Source: Fragum whitleyi (taxonomy: Eukaryota > Mollusca > Bivalvia > Cardiida > Cardiidae). Taken from it: a stretch of 64,000 nt of DNA. How positions within the stretch are numbered: position 1 is the first letter of the stretch; each line of letters opens with the position of its first letter. Location: NCBI GenBank assembly GCA_948146395.1, contig OX411558.1, positions 40,443,617-40,507,616 on the forward strand, read 5' to 3'. A program made the translations under genes and the position numbers. Under the pieces are notes generated by a model, which had not been told where the DNA came from, made no database searches, and saw only the letters and a program-made list of their open reading frames with translations. Shown here one piece after another: positions 24,043 to 36,419 of the stretch.

Positions 24043-24450
24043 TGGTAGTCAGTTAACTCTGTTAAAATTCATTACTTCCGAAACATAGTGGAACTATAAT
24101 GGTTCAACTACCTTAACCCTTTGCTGTTTAAACCCTGCTTTTTACGTGCCTGTGATTTTATGATTGAGAAAACATTGTGTTAAAAGAAGAAATTGCTTCT
24201 GACAAGCAATTTTTTCTTTTTCCTCACTATTTTCTACCCTACTGAATGGTTTTTTTTTCAAATTAAATCCACTTTAAATTTTCGTCTGCAAAACCTTTGA
24301 ATTTGGACAGGTCCAAAATTTTGTAAAACAGGAAAGGGTTAAGCAATTTCCACACATTCACAATTGTATACTATTTGACAGACAAAAACTTCAGAAAACA
24401 TTGTGGAAAATGAAGTAATTGCTTGTGACAAGCAATTACTTCATTGTCAA
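24043..24450 (+). mobile_element. Family E end, full family B MITE, and B-core hairpin
   Basis: Family E right arm at 24043-24115. Family B full length at 24113-24342 (TTAACCCTTTGCTG ... AACAGGAAAGGGTTAA). A separate hairpin (GAAGTAATTGCTTG / CAAGCAATTACTTC) at 24385-24450. Confidence 0.8.
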
Positions 24451-24499
24451 TGATGATTTTTCCTTCAAAAGACTAAGATTTTTTACATTTCTTCAACAA

Positions 24500-25733
24500 A
24501 CAAGAGGACCATGATGTCCTATATTGCTCACCTAAGCAAGTCAACTCATAACTTGTCAGCCATGTTATAAATTCCAGAGATTGCTTGATGTTAATTAAAG
24601 GTGGTTTAAAAAGCAATCGACTTTAATTTCGTCCTTCTGGATTCAATTTTTTTTTTAAATTAGTGTAAATTTTCAACCTCTCTGTTCAAATGGCAACATG
24701 AGTTACGGAATTGATGGAATTGAATTCTTTTAACAACTTTAGTAGACCTACAACCTAAAAGAATCCCTGCCAAGTTTCAGATTAATTGGCCCAATGGTTT
24801 AAGGGAAGATGATTTTTTTCCTAAGATTTTTGGCATTTTTTTTCACATTTCCATTACCATGGAAACTAGAGTTTTTGATTGAATTAAATTCTTTCTACAA
24901 CTTTGGTTAAGATTCACCCAAGGAACATCCCTACCAAGTTTTAGTTTAAATGGTCTACTTGTTGAGAAGAAGATGGATTTGTTCTAAGATTTTCCACAAT
25001 TTTTAGGCTTTCTGTTACCATGGAAACAAGAATAATTGATTGAATTAAATCCTGCAAACAACTTTAGTAGAGCTTTACCCAAGTAACATCCCTGCCAATT
25101 TTCAACTTGATTGGCCCAATGTTTTAGAAGGGGGACAAATTTTTCTTACATTTTCGGCAATTTTCTGTCTTACCATTACCATGGAAACCAGAGTTTTTTA
25201 AGAAATTAAATTCTTTTAACACCCAAGAAAAGCTTTATACAATGAACACTTCTACCAAGTTTCACCTTGATTGGTACAGTTGTTAAGGAGGTAGAAGATT
25301 TTTTTACTGAGATTTTCATTCATTTTAGGCATTTTTCAGCCTTTTCACTACCATGGAAACCAGAGTTTTTGATGAAATTAAAATCTCTTTACAAAATTAG
25401 TAGAGCTTCACCCAAGGTACATCCCTGCCAGATTTCAGCTTGATAGGCCTGGCGATTAAGGTGAAGATTTTTTTCGAAGATTTTTGGCAATTTTCAGCCT
25501 TTCTCTTACCATGGCAACCAGAGTTTTTGATAGAATTAAATTATTTCAACAACTTTAGTAGAACATCCCTGCCAAGTTTCAGCTTGATTTGCTCAGTTGT
25601 TTTGGAGGTTTAAAGAAATTGTTGACAGACGGATAGACTGACGGCCAGAAGAATGGACAGATGATGGACGGACAATAGATGGTGAGTGATCACAATAGCT
25701 CACCTTGAGCACTTTGTGTTCAGGTGAGCTTAA
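24500..25733. mobile_element. Family F element with ~170-bp internal tandem repeats
   Basis: ACAAGAGGACCATGATG start and terminal palindrome AGCTCACCTTGAGCAC / GTGTTCAGGTGAGCT. About five internal units are marked by ACCATGGAAAC-AGAGTTTT and CATCCCTGCCAAGTTTCAG, ending in a GACGG-type run. Confidence 0.8.
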
Positions 25734-25989
25734 AACATTGTCATGTGCAATTTCTTTGAAATTGGATTTGTCCAATTTTTTTTGTCATATGGAAATGGGT
25801 TATAAACATGCTTTCATTTCTGACCCATCTATGATCTTACTGCAATCAAAAATTGATGAGGATATATTTTTGTCATTGTTGTGCAATATAGACAAACAAT
25901 TATCCTTTTATTGCTTTTTACCTGCCTCAGGGAAATTCTTTTGTTAACCAATTACTTCAATCATAAGAAAGTATCTAATTACTGAGGCT

Positions 25990-26397
25990 GATTTGTTTGT
26001 TTGAATAGGATTCAAAGCCTCTTTCAACAATTGTTTGGTCATCTAACAATAGATTCCTGGAATTTCTTACACCATGTAACAGTAGTAGACTTAGACCTTT
26101 ATGATTGAATTGAGTTTAGTGTCCCTTTTAACAATTTTTCACTCATATCACGGCAGCTGGAGTATGTAACAAGGGTTTCCTGCAAGGGTTTCCTGTTTTT
26201 TCCCACACAAATCATATAAGCATATAACAAGAATATACCCTTTCATAGCCTCAAGCTACCATCCCATTTAGGTTTTTGGTCAGTCATACATATGTGGGAG
26301 TCAAAGGTTGGAAAGCATACCAAGGATTCAGTGCAAGACCATACTAAGTGTATATACAATGTATATACACTTAGTACAGTCCTGCGCTGAACCCTCG
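25990..26397. mobile_element. SINE-1 scraps and family D hairpin
   Basis: Two decayed SINE-1 fragments on the minus strand (25990-26090 and 26100-26300), then a family D hairpin at 26322-26397 nearly identical in its core to 20705-20780. Confidence 0.7.
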
Positions 26398-27360
26398 ATA
26401 TGTGCCTGCAGTTGCTTCAGCCAGGAAATCAAATACATAACATGTCTCTACAATGTATGAATAGCAAAGATTTCTTTGATTCATTAAATATCTAATTTTT
26501 AGTTATCTGGCACACATAAAAGAGTCAATATTATTCTCAATAACATTGTGTCAATATATATATATGAATCTTTAGAATTTCCAATACATATTAACCATCA
26601 TTGTTGATCCTACAATATCACTGATTGTGTCTGCTGATAAGAAGAAGCCTTCTAAAACCATGACAGAAGATATCAACTTAATATAATGTTATACCAAACG
26701 GAACAGGCTACAAGGAAAATGATGTCAGAAGGGGACTGCATGTTTCACGCAATTTTAATCAATCAGAAAGAACTTTATCAACAATACCGAAAGATAAATA
26801 ATTGGGCTAATAATACCACTCAATTTAAATTGAATGTATTAAACATGTTATTATACAACTGATGAGGGCCAGAATGATATCCGCCCTTGAAATCTGCTGT
26901 GTGGCTGAAGCCCTCGATGCAGCTATCAAGGTGAGGAGCCCATATCACCGTTTTGGTGTGTAATAACCTCTATATACCTCATTCCTTCTTTGTGCAATGT
27001 GACGGCATCAGGTTAAAAAATGTTAAATCTACCCAAAACTCCTGATTTTATATATGGGACCAATCACGCCAAAAGGAACCATCTTGGAACTCTGTAAAAG
27101 GAATACATGAAAAAGAAATTGGTTCTAGTACAGGTCAACCACAGGTCGCATTTCAAAAATTCTTTGAAGGGTAGATAGATTGATCATTTTAGATCCAGGA
27201 AATTAGTACAGTGCAAAAAGTTTCTAACCTAGGCCGTCTGCACAATCTGTGCAGTCTGACTAGGATCAACACTTTACACACTTCCCATATGGTCCCTTTT
27301 TGAGTGACAGGTCACACATGGATTTTTCATGTCAAAATTAAATTAAGAGATAATACATAC
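26398..27360. other. Gene 1 intron; family J piece at 27050-27325
   Basis: The 27050-27325 part (GGGACCAATCACGCCAAAAG, AACTCTGTAAAA, GATTGATCATTTTAG) resembles 34800-34945. 26640-27000 contains unique-looking sequence with no exon signal found. Confidence 0.4.
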
Positions 27361-27397
27361 CTTCTAGTACCAGCCCCATTCTGGTTCCCTTTAAAAT
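27361..27397 (-). CDS. Gene 1, internal exon 2 (37 bp micro-exon)
   Basis: Minus-strand exon with acceptor TTTACTTTCAG and donor GAAG|GTATGT. It completes the split codon left by the 2.2-kb exon (G plus AT gives Asp), reads FKGNQNGAGTR and leaves AG. The next exon's first base turns this into Arg. It lies about 1.1 kb downstream of the big exon. The peptide is short and Gly/Asn-rich, with no recognised motif. Support rests on two good splice sites plus phase agreement on both sides. Confidence 0.7.
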
Positions 27398-28473
27398 CTG
27401 AAAGTAAACAAGAAGCAGGGTTTCAGTGTGACATCAATAAAATAGGTCCCAAAGGACTCAATCATTAAGATCTTAGGGGTCCTTTTCTTAAATTTTGAAA
27501 GTCCCTGCATAAGGTAAAGACTATATCTTATAGGTTGTTTTTTTTTTATATATAGATGTGTAGTTATTCCTTTGTTAAAGGTAAAGAAATTGACAGAAGT
27601 ACATAAATATTTGGAGCACAACATCAGGAATGAATTGAAGACTGTTTAAAGCAGTCTTCAATTCTTTTCTGGAGTTGATCCCTAGAGGGTCTATGGGACT
27701 CACATCATATCATTTTGATTGTCCTGGCTTCATGTTTTTGCATCTAAGATGCGCAAAACCTGCTTCCCTTGCCAAATGACCTTGACCTTTGTCACATATA
27801 TGTGAATGACACATATGTGCTGAGGTGAAAGAGGATTGCATCATGAAAAGGCTTTCATTAATTGAAAATACGAGCACTAAATTAATAGAAAGTCGCATAA
27901 AATTCACCCTTAACGTAAATTTATCATATTGATTTTTCTACTTATTGCATCGATGAAATTTCTACTTTCAAAATCCCTCAAGAATTCTTTGAAAGTCATA
28001 ATTTTTAAACAAATTCTGTAAGGTTCCCAGAGGGCCTATCGTCATTGCATATATAAATAATTCTTTACATTACTACATTGCCATAGTAAAATAACCCTGT
28101 TGAATATTTTTGATATTACATGGTTGTTATTACACTATACCAATAGCCATGCAATGAGCTCAACTTAAAGCCACGACACATGGAAAACCTTATTCAGGAA
28201 TTTTAGGATTTTTTTTTTTCAATTCATCACAAAATTTTGGATCATATCATAATTTAATACAATATCTCAATTTATCTTGTTCTAAAACACCAAATTTAAT
28301 AAACTCTTCATCTAAAACAGATAAACATTCAGCAAAGCCTCGTTTTATTTGTTGATAGATAACTCATACCATAAATGTGGTATTTCATGATCAACCTTGT
28401 TTAGAAAAGAAAAGTTGTAATGTTTGCCAAAATTCACTTAAAACAATAAAATAACACGACAGATGCTCCTTAC
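27398..28473. other. Gene 1 intron 1; family K element
   Basis: 27420-27705 holds a family K element with the hairpin GAAGACTGTTTAAAGCAGTCTTC. A second copy is at 49530-49870. The remainder is AT-rich. Confidence 0.5.
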
Positions 28474-30717
28474 CATCATTGTTTAATCTCTTTGGTCCCT
28501 TTTTTTGTTCCCCATTAGTTGTTCTTTGGTCACTTTCACCTTTGGTTTCACCTTTTCCCATTCTCAGCTCTGAGCTTTCGTCTTCTTCATTTTGTTCAAC
28601 ATGATCATCACTTAAATTCTCACAATTATCTCCCTTTAAATCCAATGAATATTCACCTTGCTCTGAATTACCTCCCTTTAATCCAAATGTTTCTGGTAAA
28701 CTGTATTGCGATATTTCCTTACCAACATGTACACAAGAAAACCCACAAGATCTTTGACAAGCACTTGTATCACCAAGATTAAAACGCTTAATATTTGGAA
28801 TTCTTTTACAATAATTTTCTAACTTAGCTTTCACAAAATCTTTACCTCGTATCAAAGCATCTTTGGCCTTACTTAATTTCGATTTTGTTTCTGGAATGTC
28901 TTCATACTTTGTAAAATCCTCACAAGTCTGAAAATTATCACAACTGTCAAGTTGAAATGACCTTGCAGAATAGAAAGTGCCAAAAGTATCAGCAGTATGA
29001 AAGCTAGCTTCAGAAAATGTTCCGCTTGTTAAGCTAGATATTCTAGATTCTAACAGAACCCTTGGTGTCCATCTCAAGGGTAACCTCCTACTGCCTTTAC
29101 TTAGAGCACCACAGCTCTCATTCAGTTTAACACTATCTAATGAATTGAAGGAATAATAAAGAGTCCCTTCTGAATCAGACTGAATGTGTCTCAGTTCAGC
29201 ACTTCGTAAACTATCTGCTGTGCCAAAGAACCCTGGTTTAACCTCTCGTCCAAGTGATAAACAAGTCCTTGCTTTTAATTTTCTCTCAAGTCTTTCACTT
29301 TCAATAATTCCATCAATAGCTGAATTTGACTCTTTTATAACTTCATGATTTCCACTATCTATATCCTTTGCATTATTTTCAAGTTCGTCTGACACATTAT
29401 CATATTCCGAAGTATCAGAATCAGAACTTTTATCATCAACTTCTTCACACTTATTATCACATTCACTTTGTTCCTCAGAGTCTGAAAACTGAGTACAAAA
29501 CTCCTCTTCTTGTATATCAGTTACAGTATTTAATGAATCTTCATCCTTGTTAACAAATAGACTATTATTGGTATTAGCTGTTTCACTATCATCAATTAGA
29601 CTTCCCTTACGTATAACCAACTTATCCCTCAATCTTGGTGTCCACTGGATATCTGGAGTGCTTATTGCTGACCATGACTCAGCTATATTCTTTTCATTGA
29701 TGCCATCTGTTTCATCTACAGCAGTATCAAGAGTTTGTTCTCTTGTTAACAAACTGTTCTCTGAGTCGCTTCCATTTATTGCTTTGTTTTCTTCTATAAT
29801 TGTACTCAATTCTCTCTTGTTTGCTTCAAGTGGATTGAAAGTACTGATGCCTTCATAAAGTGGGCTTATTTGATCACTGGTGTAAGGTTCATGTACTATA
29901 ACTTCTCCAATTATTTCCTTTTCAGCTTCAGTATCTTTATCTAGTTCATTACTTTCAATACCATTCTCATCTTTCTCATCATTGCTGTTGCTTGTGATAT
30001 TGCTATCTGTCTCTTTAAATTCATTATCTTCCGTATTAATACTCTTTAATTCACTTATTGTAACTTTAACTGCTTTATCCTTTTTCTGCTCAAACAATTT
30101 ATTATCAGGCTTTATCTTAATAAGAGGAATAGTTCTTATTCCAACTTTTGGTATGCATCTTTTCTTAGCTTGTTGAATTTGTGTTGTAGACTTTGAACAT
30201 GAAACAAGTTCTGAGTTACTTAAAATATTCAAAGATCCACCAATAGGTTGAGGATGGTTTGTTTCTAAAGATCTTTGGGTGTCGGACAGGGAGATTTTCT
30301 GAGTGTTGTAATATTCATGGCAACTTTGGGTTAGGCCTTGGTCCGAATTAAAGTCATCATAGTGCGGTGATAGTCTGCACAAGTCTGACAGTGAGGTAGA
30401 TTTTATATTCTTATCAGCAGAGTTATCACAAGATTGAGGTAAAAGGTCATGTGATTGGTCAAGTGATCTGTCATGTGACAAGAAGAGTTGATTGGAATCC
30501 TGGGATTTTTTGGTAGGAGGGCTGGAAGACAGGGGTGGGGTAAAGCTGGAATGTTGAACAGTCACATGTGGTGAACTAGAATCTTGACACTCATTGTCCG
30601 GAGGAACTTTGGTTTGAGCCTTGACTTGGAAGTAGTCTTGGTGTAGTGCCTCACATTTTAGGTTTGGAACCAAAACATTAGGAAATGTATTCTCTTTGGA
30701 TTTCACAATGGTTTCAT
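28474..30717 (-). CDS. Gene 1, main coding exon (about 748 codons)
   Basis: An open frame of about 750 codons in AT-rich DNA is strong coding evidence. The frame itself extends to 30799 and 28391, but a very good acceptor (CTTTTACTTTTTCTTTACAG) at 30718 and a donor (GATG|GTAAGG) at 28473 set the exon ends. The residues outside them are intron read-through, so the apparent upstream Met is probably not the start. Phases are 1 in and 1 out. The product is hydrophilic: a Ser/Pro-rich first third, a long Glu/Asp/Asn-rich middle, and a Lys-rich stretch (SKLSKAKDALIRGKDFVKAK) followed by a Cys-containing patch (CQRSCGFSCVHV). Two WTPR motifs sit at genomic 29632-29645 and 29058-29073, each followed by a basic/Ser segment; both are preceded by L/I-x-W context. 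No transmembrane segment or signal peptide is seen. It looks like a disordered scaffold or regulatory protein. I do not recognise the family. There are no mobile elements inside the exon. Confidence 0.93.
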
Positions 30718-31333
30718 CTGTAAAGAAAAAGTAAAAGAGAAACTGAGCATAACCAGAAATAAACTTGAAAACCAGGGACATTTTTTTTCGAGTGTGCATA
30801 GATCATAATACTTTCCAAACATTTTTTCCCCACAATATCATATTTCAGTCAAAATGGTTCCCTCAATTTTGCATCAATTTCTATGATTTACAGGGATACA
30901 CTTGAGTATTGGTACAATGTTTCCAACAGACATTTTTCTAAAGTTTCTAAGAATAATGGTTCTAAGTTCCAACATTTCCAAGTTTTCCAAAGGAACCTTG
31001 GAAACATCTTTTCTAGAGGTCATACAGAGAAAAAATATGTTACTAATGAAATTAAATTAAAATTTCAAGACAAAAACCAAACAAACATGCCTGGAATTAA
31101 AGGACTTTCAGCTAATGATAAAATTGGTAAATCACTTGATTTTTAGTGCTGTCTTAGTATAATTTAAATCTTTATGATTTAAGCAATTATTGTGCATTCT
31201 GGTTGGCTGAAAGTTTGGTGTTATTTTCTAATGAAAACAATTTTGAGTATGCACTTATTATGTAAGCTTCTGTGAGAAGTGGTTCTGTTAGAAATCTGCT
31301 TCATAATTGACAAATCTTTCGACAGTTTGCTTT
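30718..31333. other. Gene 1 intron upstream of main exon
   Basis: Begins with the strong acceptor tract. A plus-strand frame at 30883-31146 has no coding features. Confidence 0.4.
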
Positions 31334-31580
31334 TTAACCCTTGTCATGCTGAACCTGGAATATTCCTGCTTTGACAGGAGGTATAGATAAAGATCAGCCT
31401 GCACACATGTGCATTCTGATCTTAGGTTCATACCACCTGAAGCTCATTTTTAAACCAGAAAGGTGTAAAACAATGCATTTTCGAAATCAATACTCACTCA
31501 CATTAGGCAACTTCAGGTGCTTTTAGCACTTTGATTTTACAATTATTTTGCAAAGATTTTTATACAGCATAAGGCTTATT
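31334..31580 (+). mobile_element. Family A MITE
   Basis: TTAACCCTTGTCATGCTGA start, central hairpin, decayed right end (TACAGCATAAGGC). Confidence 0.8.
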
Positions 31581-31592
31581 ATTGAATTACCA

Positions 31593-31766
31593 AGATATGA
31601 AGAGAGTATTTTGTTGATTCCATTGAGGTTTGAAACTAAAAGCCTAATGACACTCCAGTTACGGCAGTGTGAATCTGCTTTGCGTAATCATCCAATGTGA
31701 TTAGGTTTTTAGTTTCATGCCTCAATGAAATCAACAAATACTCTCCTCATCCCTAAATTGCATGAG
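31593..31766. mobile_element. Family M hairpin element, second copy
   Basis: Arms TTGTTGATTCCATTGAGG / CCTCAATGAAATCAACAA. Confidence 0.8.
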
Positions 31767-32059
31767 AGCAGACAAAAGAGATCATGCTTATATTCTAAAT
31801 TTCTTGCCAAATATACGCCTTGGCGCAAAGGAGATTATGATAAAAATTGTAAATCACTGGATTAAAAGTGTCATCTGAGTAAATAAGTTGTATACTACCC
31901 TACTTCAGTTTGACAAGACAAACAAATCCACCCTCCCACCACAGTATTTAATTTTTGACATTTAATCTTTCACCTTTTTCAAAATCTTAGACTGGTCTAA
32001 CCTAAGTTGTTGCATAGGGAACTATTTCCTCTCACCAGGGCTTTGTCCATGTATAAGTT

Positions 32060-32133
32060 GAGGGGACAGTGCAACACTATTAAAGTGCCTATATATTTAT
32101 AGGCACTTACAATAGTGTTGCGCTGACCCCTCC
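32060..32133. mobile_element. Family C2 hairpin MITE
   Basis: GAGGGGACAGTGCAACACTA and complement; same family as 63903-63985. Confidence 0.85.
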
Positions 32134-32406
32134 ATAGGTGCCATCAGATCCAGCGAACCAAAAAACAAAAGGGCACATCCTTTCTTGGGGGCCATGGCAA
32201 AAAGAAAGTAAAAAGTTTCATGATTCTAGATAACTTAGTTCTTGTATTTTGCTCCAGAAACCATTTCAGGCAAAGTGCCATTGTGACCTTGACCTTTGAT
32301 CTGGATGACACAAAAACAAAAGAGCACTTCCTTTGGTTATGGACAAAATTTGTACAAAGTTTTATGTTTTTTGGTCAGTTCTTTCATGAGTCCAGAAAAG
32401 TTAATT

Positions 32407-32654
32407 TTAACCCTTGTCATGCTGATCCTGATATATTCCTGCCTTATCAGGAACTACAGACAACATCAGCCTGCACATAATGTGCAGTCTGATCTTTGTC
32501 TATAGCACCTGTAATTACTTTTTTGAAACGAGAAAAGCTCAAACAGTTAATTTTCAAAATAAATTCCCCCTCACTATAGTGCATTCAGTGTTTTGAGCAC
32601 TTAGAATTTGTTGCAAATTTGGAAAGGTTTTTTATTCAGCATGACAAGGGTTAA
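32407..32654 (+). mobile_element. Family A MITE, full length (TTAA-flanked)
   Basis: TTAACCCTTGTCATGCTGA ... TCAGCATGACAAGGGTTAA, with perfect 15-bp terminal repeats. It is inserted in a block of GACCTTGACCTTTG-type repeat (32160-32800). Confidence 0.92.
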
Positions 32655-32807
32655 GACAAAGTTTTAAAGTGACCTTGACCTTTGACATTTGTGACCCAAA
32701 ATTAAAAAGGGCATTTTTTTGGATCATGGACTCATGGGCAACAATTGTAGAAAATTTCATGTTTCAAGGTCATTTTGATCTTCAGTTTTAGGCCAGAAAC
32801 GAAAAAG

Positions 32808-32924
32808 TGGATGGATGGATGGATGGATGGATGGATGGGTGGATGGGTGGGTGGGTGGATGGATGGATGGATAGATGGATGGATGGATGGGTGGGTGGGT
32901 GGGTGGGTGGATGGATGGATGGAT
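32808..32924. repeat. (GGAT)n/(GGGT)n microsatellite
   Basis: About 117 bp of ATGG/GTGG tetranucleotides in alternating GGAT and GGGT runs. Confidence 0.95.
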
Positions 32925-33387
32925 CAATATAGTACCATTTAAAGATTAGCTCTGGTATTTCCTTATCCTAGGACAAATAACCTTGAAAAATGAACTTAAT
33001 GTCATTAAGCACAAAAGCCCATGTTGGACAAGTCAGGCCTGGGGAATCCACAGCCTTGTGTATTTAAAACCACATACATGCTCTCTTTTGGTGTGCCAGG
33101 GCAATTTATTAAGGTAGATATTCATCCCAATTTTCAATTACCTTGTTCATAAATTTTGTCTGGATGCAATAAAATTTTGTTATGACCCCCTACTTAGAGA
33201 TTTTATTTATTTACATTACTTTTCATGCTGCTAAGGTTTTTGTGCATTCAAACTTCTTCATACCCAGGCATTACTGCAGTATTCATTGCAAAGAAAATTG
33301 AAATTCAGTTGCTTAATTGACAATATATGAAATGATAAACCTGCCCATATTGAATATAATTAGCACTTATAGTCAATTTCATTAACA

Positions 33388-33652
33388 GCTGCCTTCAAAG
33401 CGCAGTTAGCAGCGTGTTGGACATTCGATATAGAGGTCCTGTGTTTGATCCCAAACTGTGGCACTCATTCTTTCTGACTATTTGTCCCCAATGGGTCAAT
33501 AATGGTAGACCCTATGTGGGATAGAAGCTGGAGGCTAGGAGGATGTAATGGTAGTACTGGTGTGAGAAATGCCAGGCATCCATTGTTAGGTGCTGCAGCT
33601 GCGGCAATACAACTGCAAGATTGTCAAAAGCAGCATAAATCCCCATTCAAAC
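33388..33652 (+). mobile_element. SINE-1 with decayed head
   Basis: Head GCTGCCTTCAAAGCGCAGTT (A-box-like) and TGTGTTTGATCCC (B-box-like), then the full body in order. A lone tRNA gene is excluded by the body. Confidence 0.8.
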
Positions 33653-34471
33653 AAAACAAGAGGGCCATAGTGGCCCTAAATCGCTCACCTGAATGAACTG
33701 TCAAAAATTGTTTAAAGTAGATTTAGAAAGGCTGAAGAATTCTGACCAAATTTCAGGTTGATTGACCAAAAAATGATGCCTCTACACTGCTTACAAGTTT
33801 TTTCTAAGATTTGATCTCATGACCTAGTTTTTGACCCCACTTGACCCAATTACAAACTTGATCTAGATTTCATCAAGATTATCATTCTGACCAATCTTCA
33901 GGTTGATCAGGCAAAAAATATGGCTTCTAGATCGTCTACAAGGTTTTTCTAAGATTTGACCCCTGACCTCATTTTTGACCCCACCTGACCCAATTTCGAA
34001 ATTGTTCGAGATTTCATCAAGACAATTATTCTGACCAAATTTCAGGTTGATTGGGCAAAAAATATGGCTTCTAGAGTGTCTACAAGGTCTTTCTAAGATT
34101 TGACCCCGTGACCTCATTTTTGACCCCACTTGACCCAATTTCAAACTTGTACGAGATTTAATCAAGACAATTATTCTGACCAAATTTCAGGTTGATTGGG
34201 CAATAAATATGGCTTCTAGAGTGTCTACAAGGTTTTTCTAAGATTTGACCCCCATGACCTCATTTTTGACCCCACTTGACCCAATTTCGAACTTGTCCGA
34301 GATTTTATCAAGAGAATCATTCTGACCAAATTTCAGGTTGATTGGGCAAAAAATGTAGCCTCTAGAGTGTCTACAAGGTAAATGTTGACGACGGATGACA
34401 CTCGACCGACGTTGGACATCACTCGACCACAAAAGCTCACCTTGAGCACTTTGTGCTCAGGTGAGCTAAAA
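33653..34471. mobile_element. Family F element with ~150-bp tandem repeats
   Basis: Starts ACAAGAGGGCCATAG. Four to five units marked by CCAAATTTCAGGTTGATTGG and TTTTTGACCCCACTTGACCC follow, with the terminal palindrome CTTGAGCACTTTGTGCTCAG. Confidence 0.85.
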
Positions 34472-35924
34472 ACAATTTTGTTAAAAACTCTATCTTAACA
34501 GGTGATGTAGACTTAGATCAGAATGCCCATTTTGTGCAGGCTGATCTTTGTTTATATCACCTTTTCAAACAGATATATTCTGGGTTAAGCATGACAAGGC
34601 TTAAAAGCAACTGCATTTTGTCAAGACTTTTGTATATGGCCACCACACTCTTCTTTACAGTATTGTTTTCAAAAGGAATTAAATGTTGTGGTAATTACAA
34701 AGCTCTCAATTAAGTCCCCTGTCTCTTAAAAAAGAAGTTTTTGTTCAGCACTTGTTAATACGAACTTTGTTTAAACAGGCTTGAAATAGAACTTAAACAA
34801 AATTGCGACCCATCACGCAAAAAGGGACCTTCAGGGAACTCTGTAAAATGAATTTGAAAAAAGATTGGGTCCAGCATATGTCAACCAAAGGACCTGTTTC
34901 AAAAGATCTTTCATGGAAAGGTAGATTGATCATTTTAGTGTGACGAGTCACAAATGTTTTCTGAAAATGCCAACAAAAATGACTGAGGTCTACTGTTTAC
35001 CAGATGTTGCAAAAATCAGAAGCTATTAAATTTCTTTAACTTTGATGTATGTGCATAGAATCAGTTGCAATTAAGCATTCAGTTGCTATTAACTCAATGG
35101 CAATTCAGAGGATTCCATTGTATTGCTCTTGCTGTAATATAAACTCACAAAATACATCTATCAGATCAAAAACATGAAAACTAGCTGACTCAAATTCAAC
35201 GGATTTAGAGTAATGACTACAACAAGAGCACCGCCTACAGGTGCAACGCTCAGCTGCAGCAAAAAATCTAAGTCGAAAAAGGGGCATAACTCTTACAAAA
35301 ATGCTTCCAGAGTTAACCCCTATGTAATCTTCATAGCTCTTGTGATGGTGAATACACATGTCAAGTTTCACGAAGATATCGATCATCAATAACAACAAAG
35401 AAATAACCAAGGTAAGAGTTTGTCACGCAAATGCCAATGCCTATGCCAACACATGCTGCCATTAGGTGATCATAAAACCTTGGGTTTTCTCTGAAAACAG
35501 CTGAGCTAATAACCCCAAATATGCTGAAAATAAATTATCTTTATTCAAGTGAAATAAATGTTAAATTCATGGTAATCCTTACTGTATGTATAAGCTTAAA
35601 ATACAATCTATATTCATGAAAGCAAATGATAGCTGTTTAGGGAATTAATTTATCCTAAAACGTTTCTGGGATATCTTGGGGAAGAATCTGCTATTTATTT
35701 TTTTACACCAGACCAATTGCTCTATGGATCTAGTATAATTTTTACAGTGTGTGTGAGGGAGGGGGGTCTAACTGAGAATAATTCACTTGCACATGTCTGC
35801 CTGATTCTGATCACATCTGTAAAGTTTCGATGAAATTTGCAAATTGGTTACTGAGAAATTGAGGGGACAAGAAAAAGCTACAGACAAACTGACTGACCAA
35901 CAGACAGCTAGTTTGTTTGTTTGT
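34472..35924. other. Repeat scraps: families A, J and a GCATAACTC block
   Basis: Family A fragment 34495-34605; family J piece 34800-34945; block at 35226-35445 (ACAAGAGCACCGCCTACAGG, AAAGGGGCATAACTC) like 7205-7420. No gene. Confidence 0.5.
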
Positions 35925-36090
35925 TTCAATGAGGTTTTATGCCTCTTTTAACATTATTTCAGTCATATCACAGCAGCTGGAGCACCTAACAATGGATTCC
36001 TGGTATTTCTCACACCAGTACTACCATCACATCATTTCCTAGCCTCCAACTGCTATACCACATAGGCCTACCTCTATCAACCTGTTGGCC
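35925..36090 (-). mobile_element. SINE-1, truncated
   Basis: Ordered body marks from GTTTCAATGAGGTTTTATGC to CATAGGCCTACC. Confidence 0.75.
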
Positions 36091-36419
36091 ACATAATTTA
36101 CATTATCTAGCACCTGCAGGCAAGCATTAGCACATGTAGGCCGTACTCTTGCTTTTAGATTGGCTGTTTGCAGAGACAAATGAATGTTTTCCAATAGCCT
36201 TATGTTGCTGTTGGCTCTTAAAAGGCAGGAGTAAAACTTTATTCATACTAGCATAAAGAAGTTTTGATCGCCAACTGATGATTTAATTATTTTCAGGATA
36301 ATTCATGCTTGAAATAGTTTGCAGATAAACTCATACACCTCATATCTAATCAATCTAGATCAAAGGATTTTATTTGCAGGCATTGAAGGGCATATGATTT
36401 GATTATATAGACCAGAGGA

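Noticed and set aside
28519..30176. Plus-strand frames opposite the main exon
   Set aside because: They are antisense shadows of the minus-strand exon with low-complexity Leu/Ser composition.
30718..30799. Start of gene 1 at the first Met of the 802-codon frame
   Set aside because: The segment is a pyrimidine-rich acceptor tract read through as hydrophobic residues; the exon begins at 30717.
33863..34432. Repeat-rich protein on the minus strand
   Set aside because: The repeats are translation of the family F tandem units; the frame breaks between units.
35520..35630. 50-bp minus-strand exon ending GTAAGG at about 35570
   Set aside because: The acceptor is poor and the phase does not link the 56-kb exon to the main exon.
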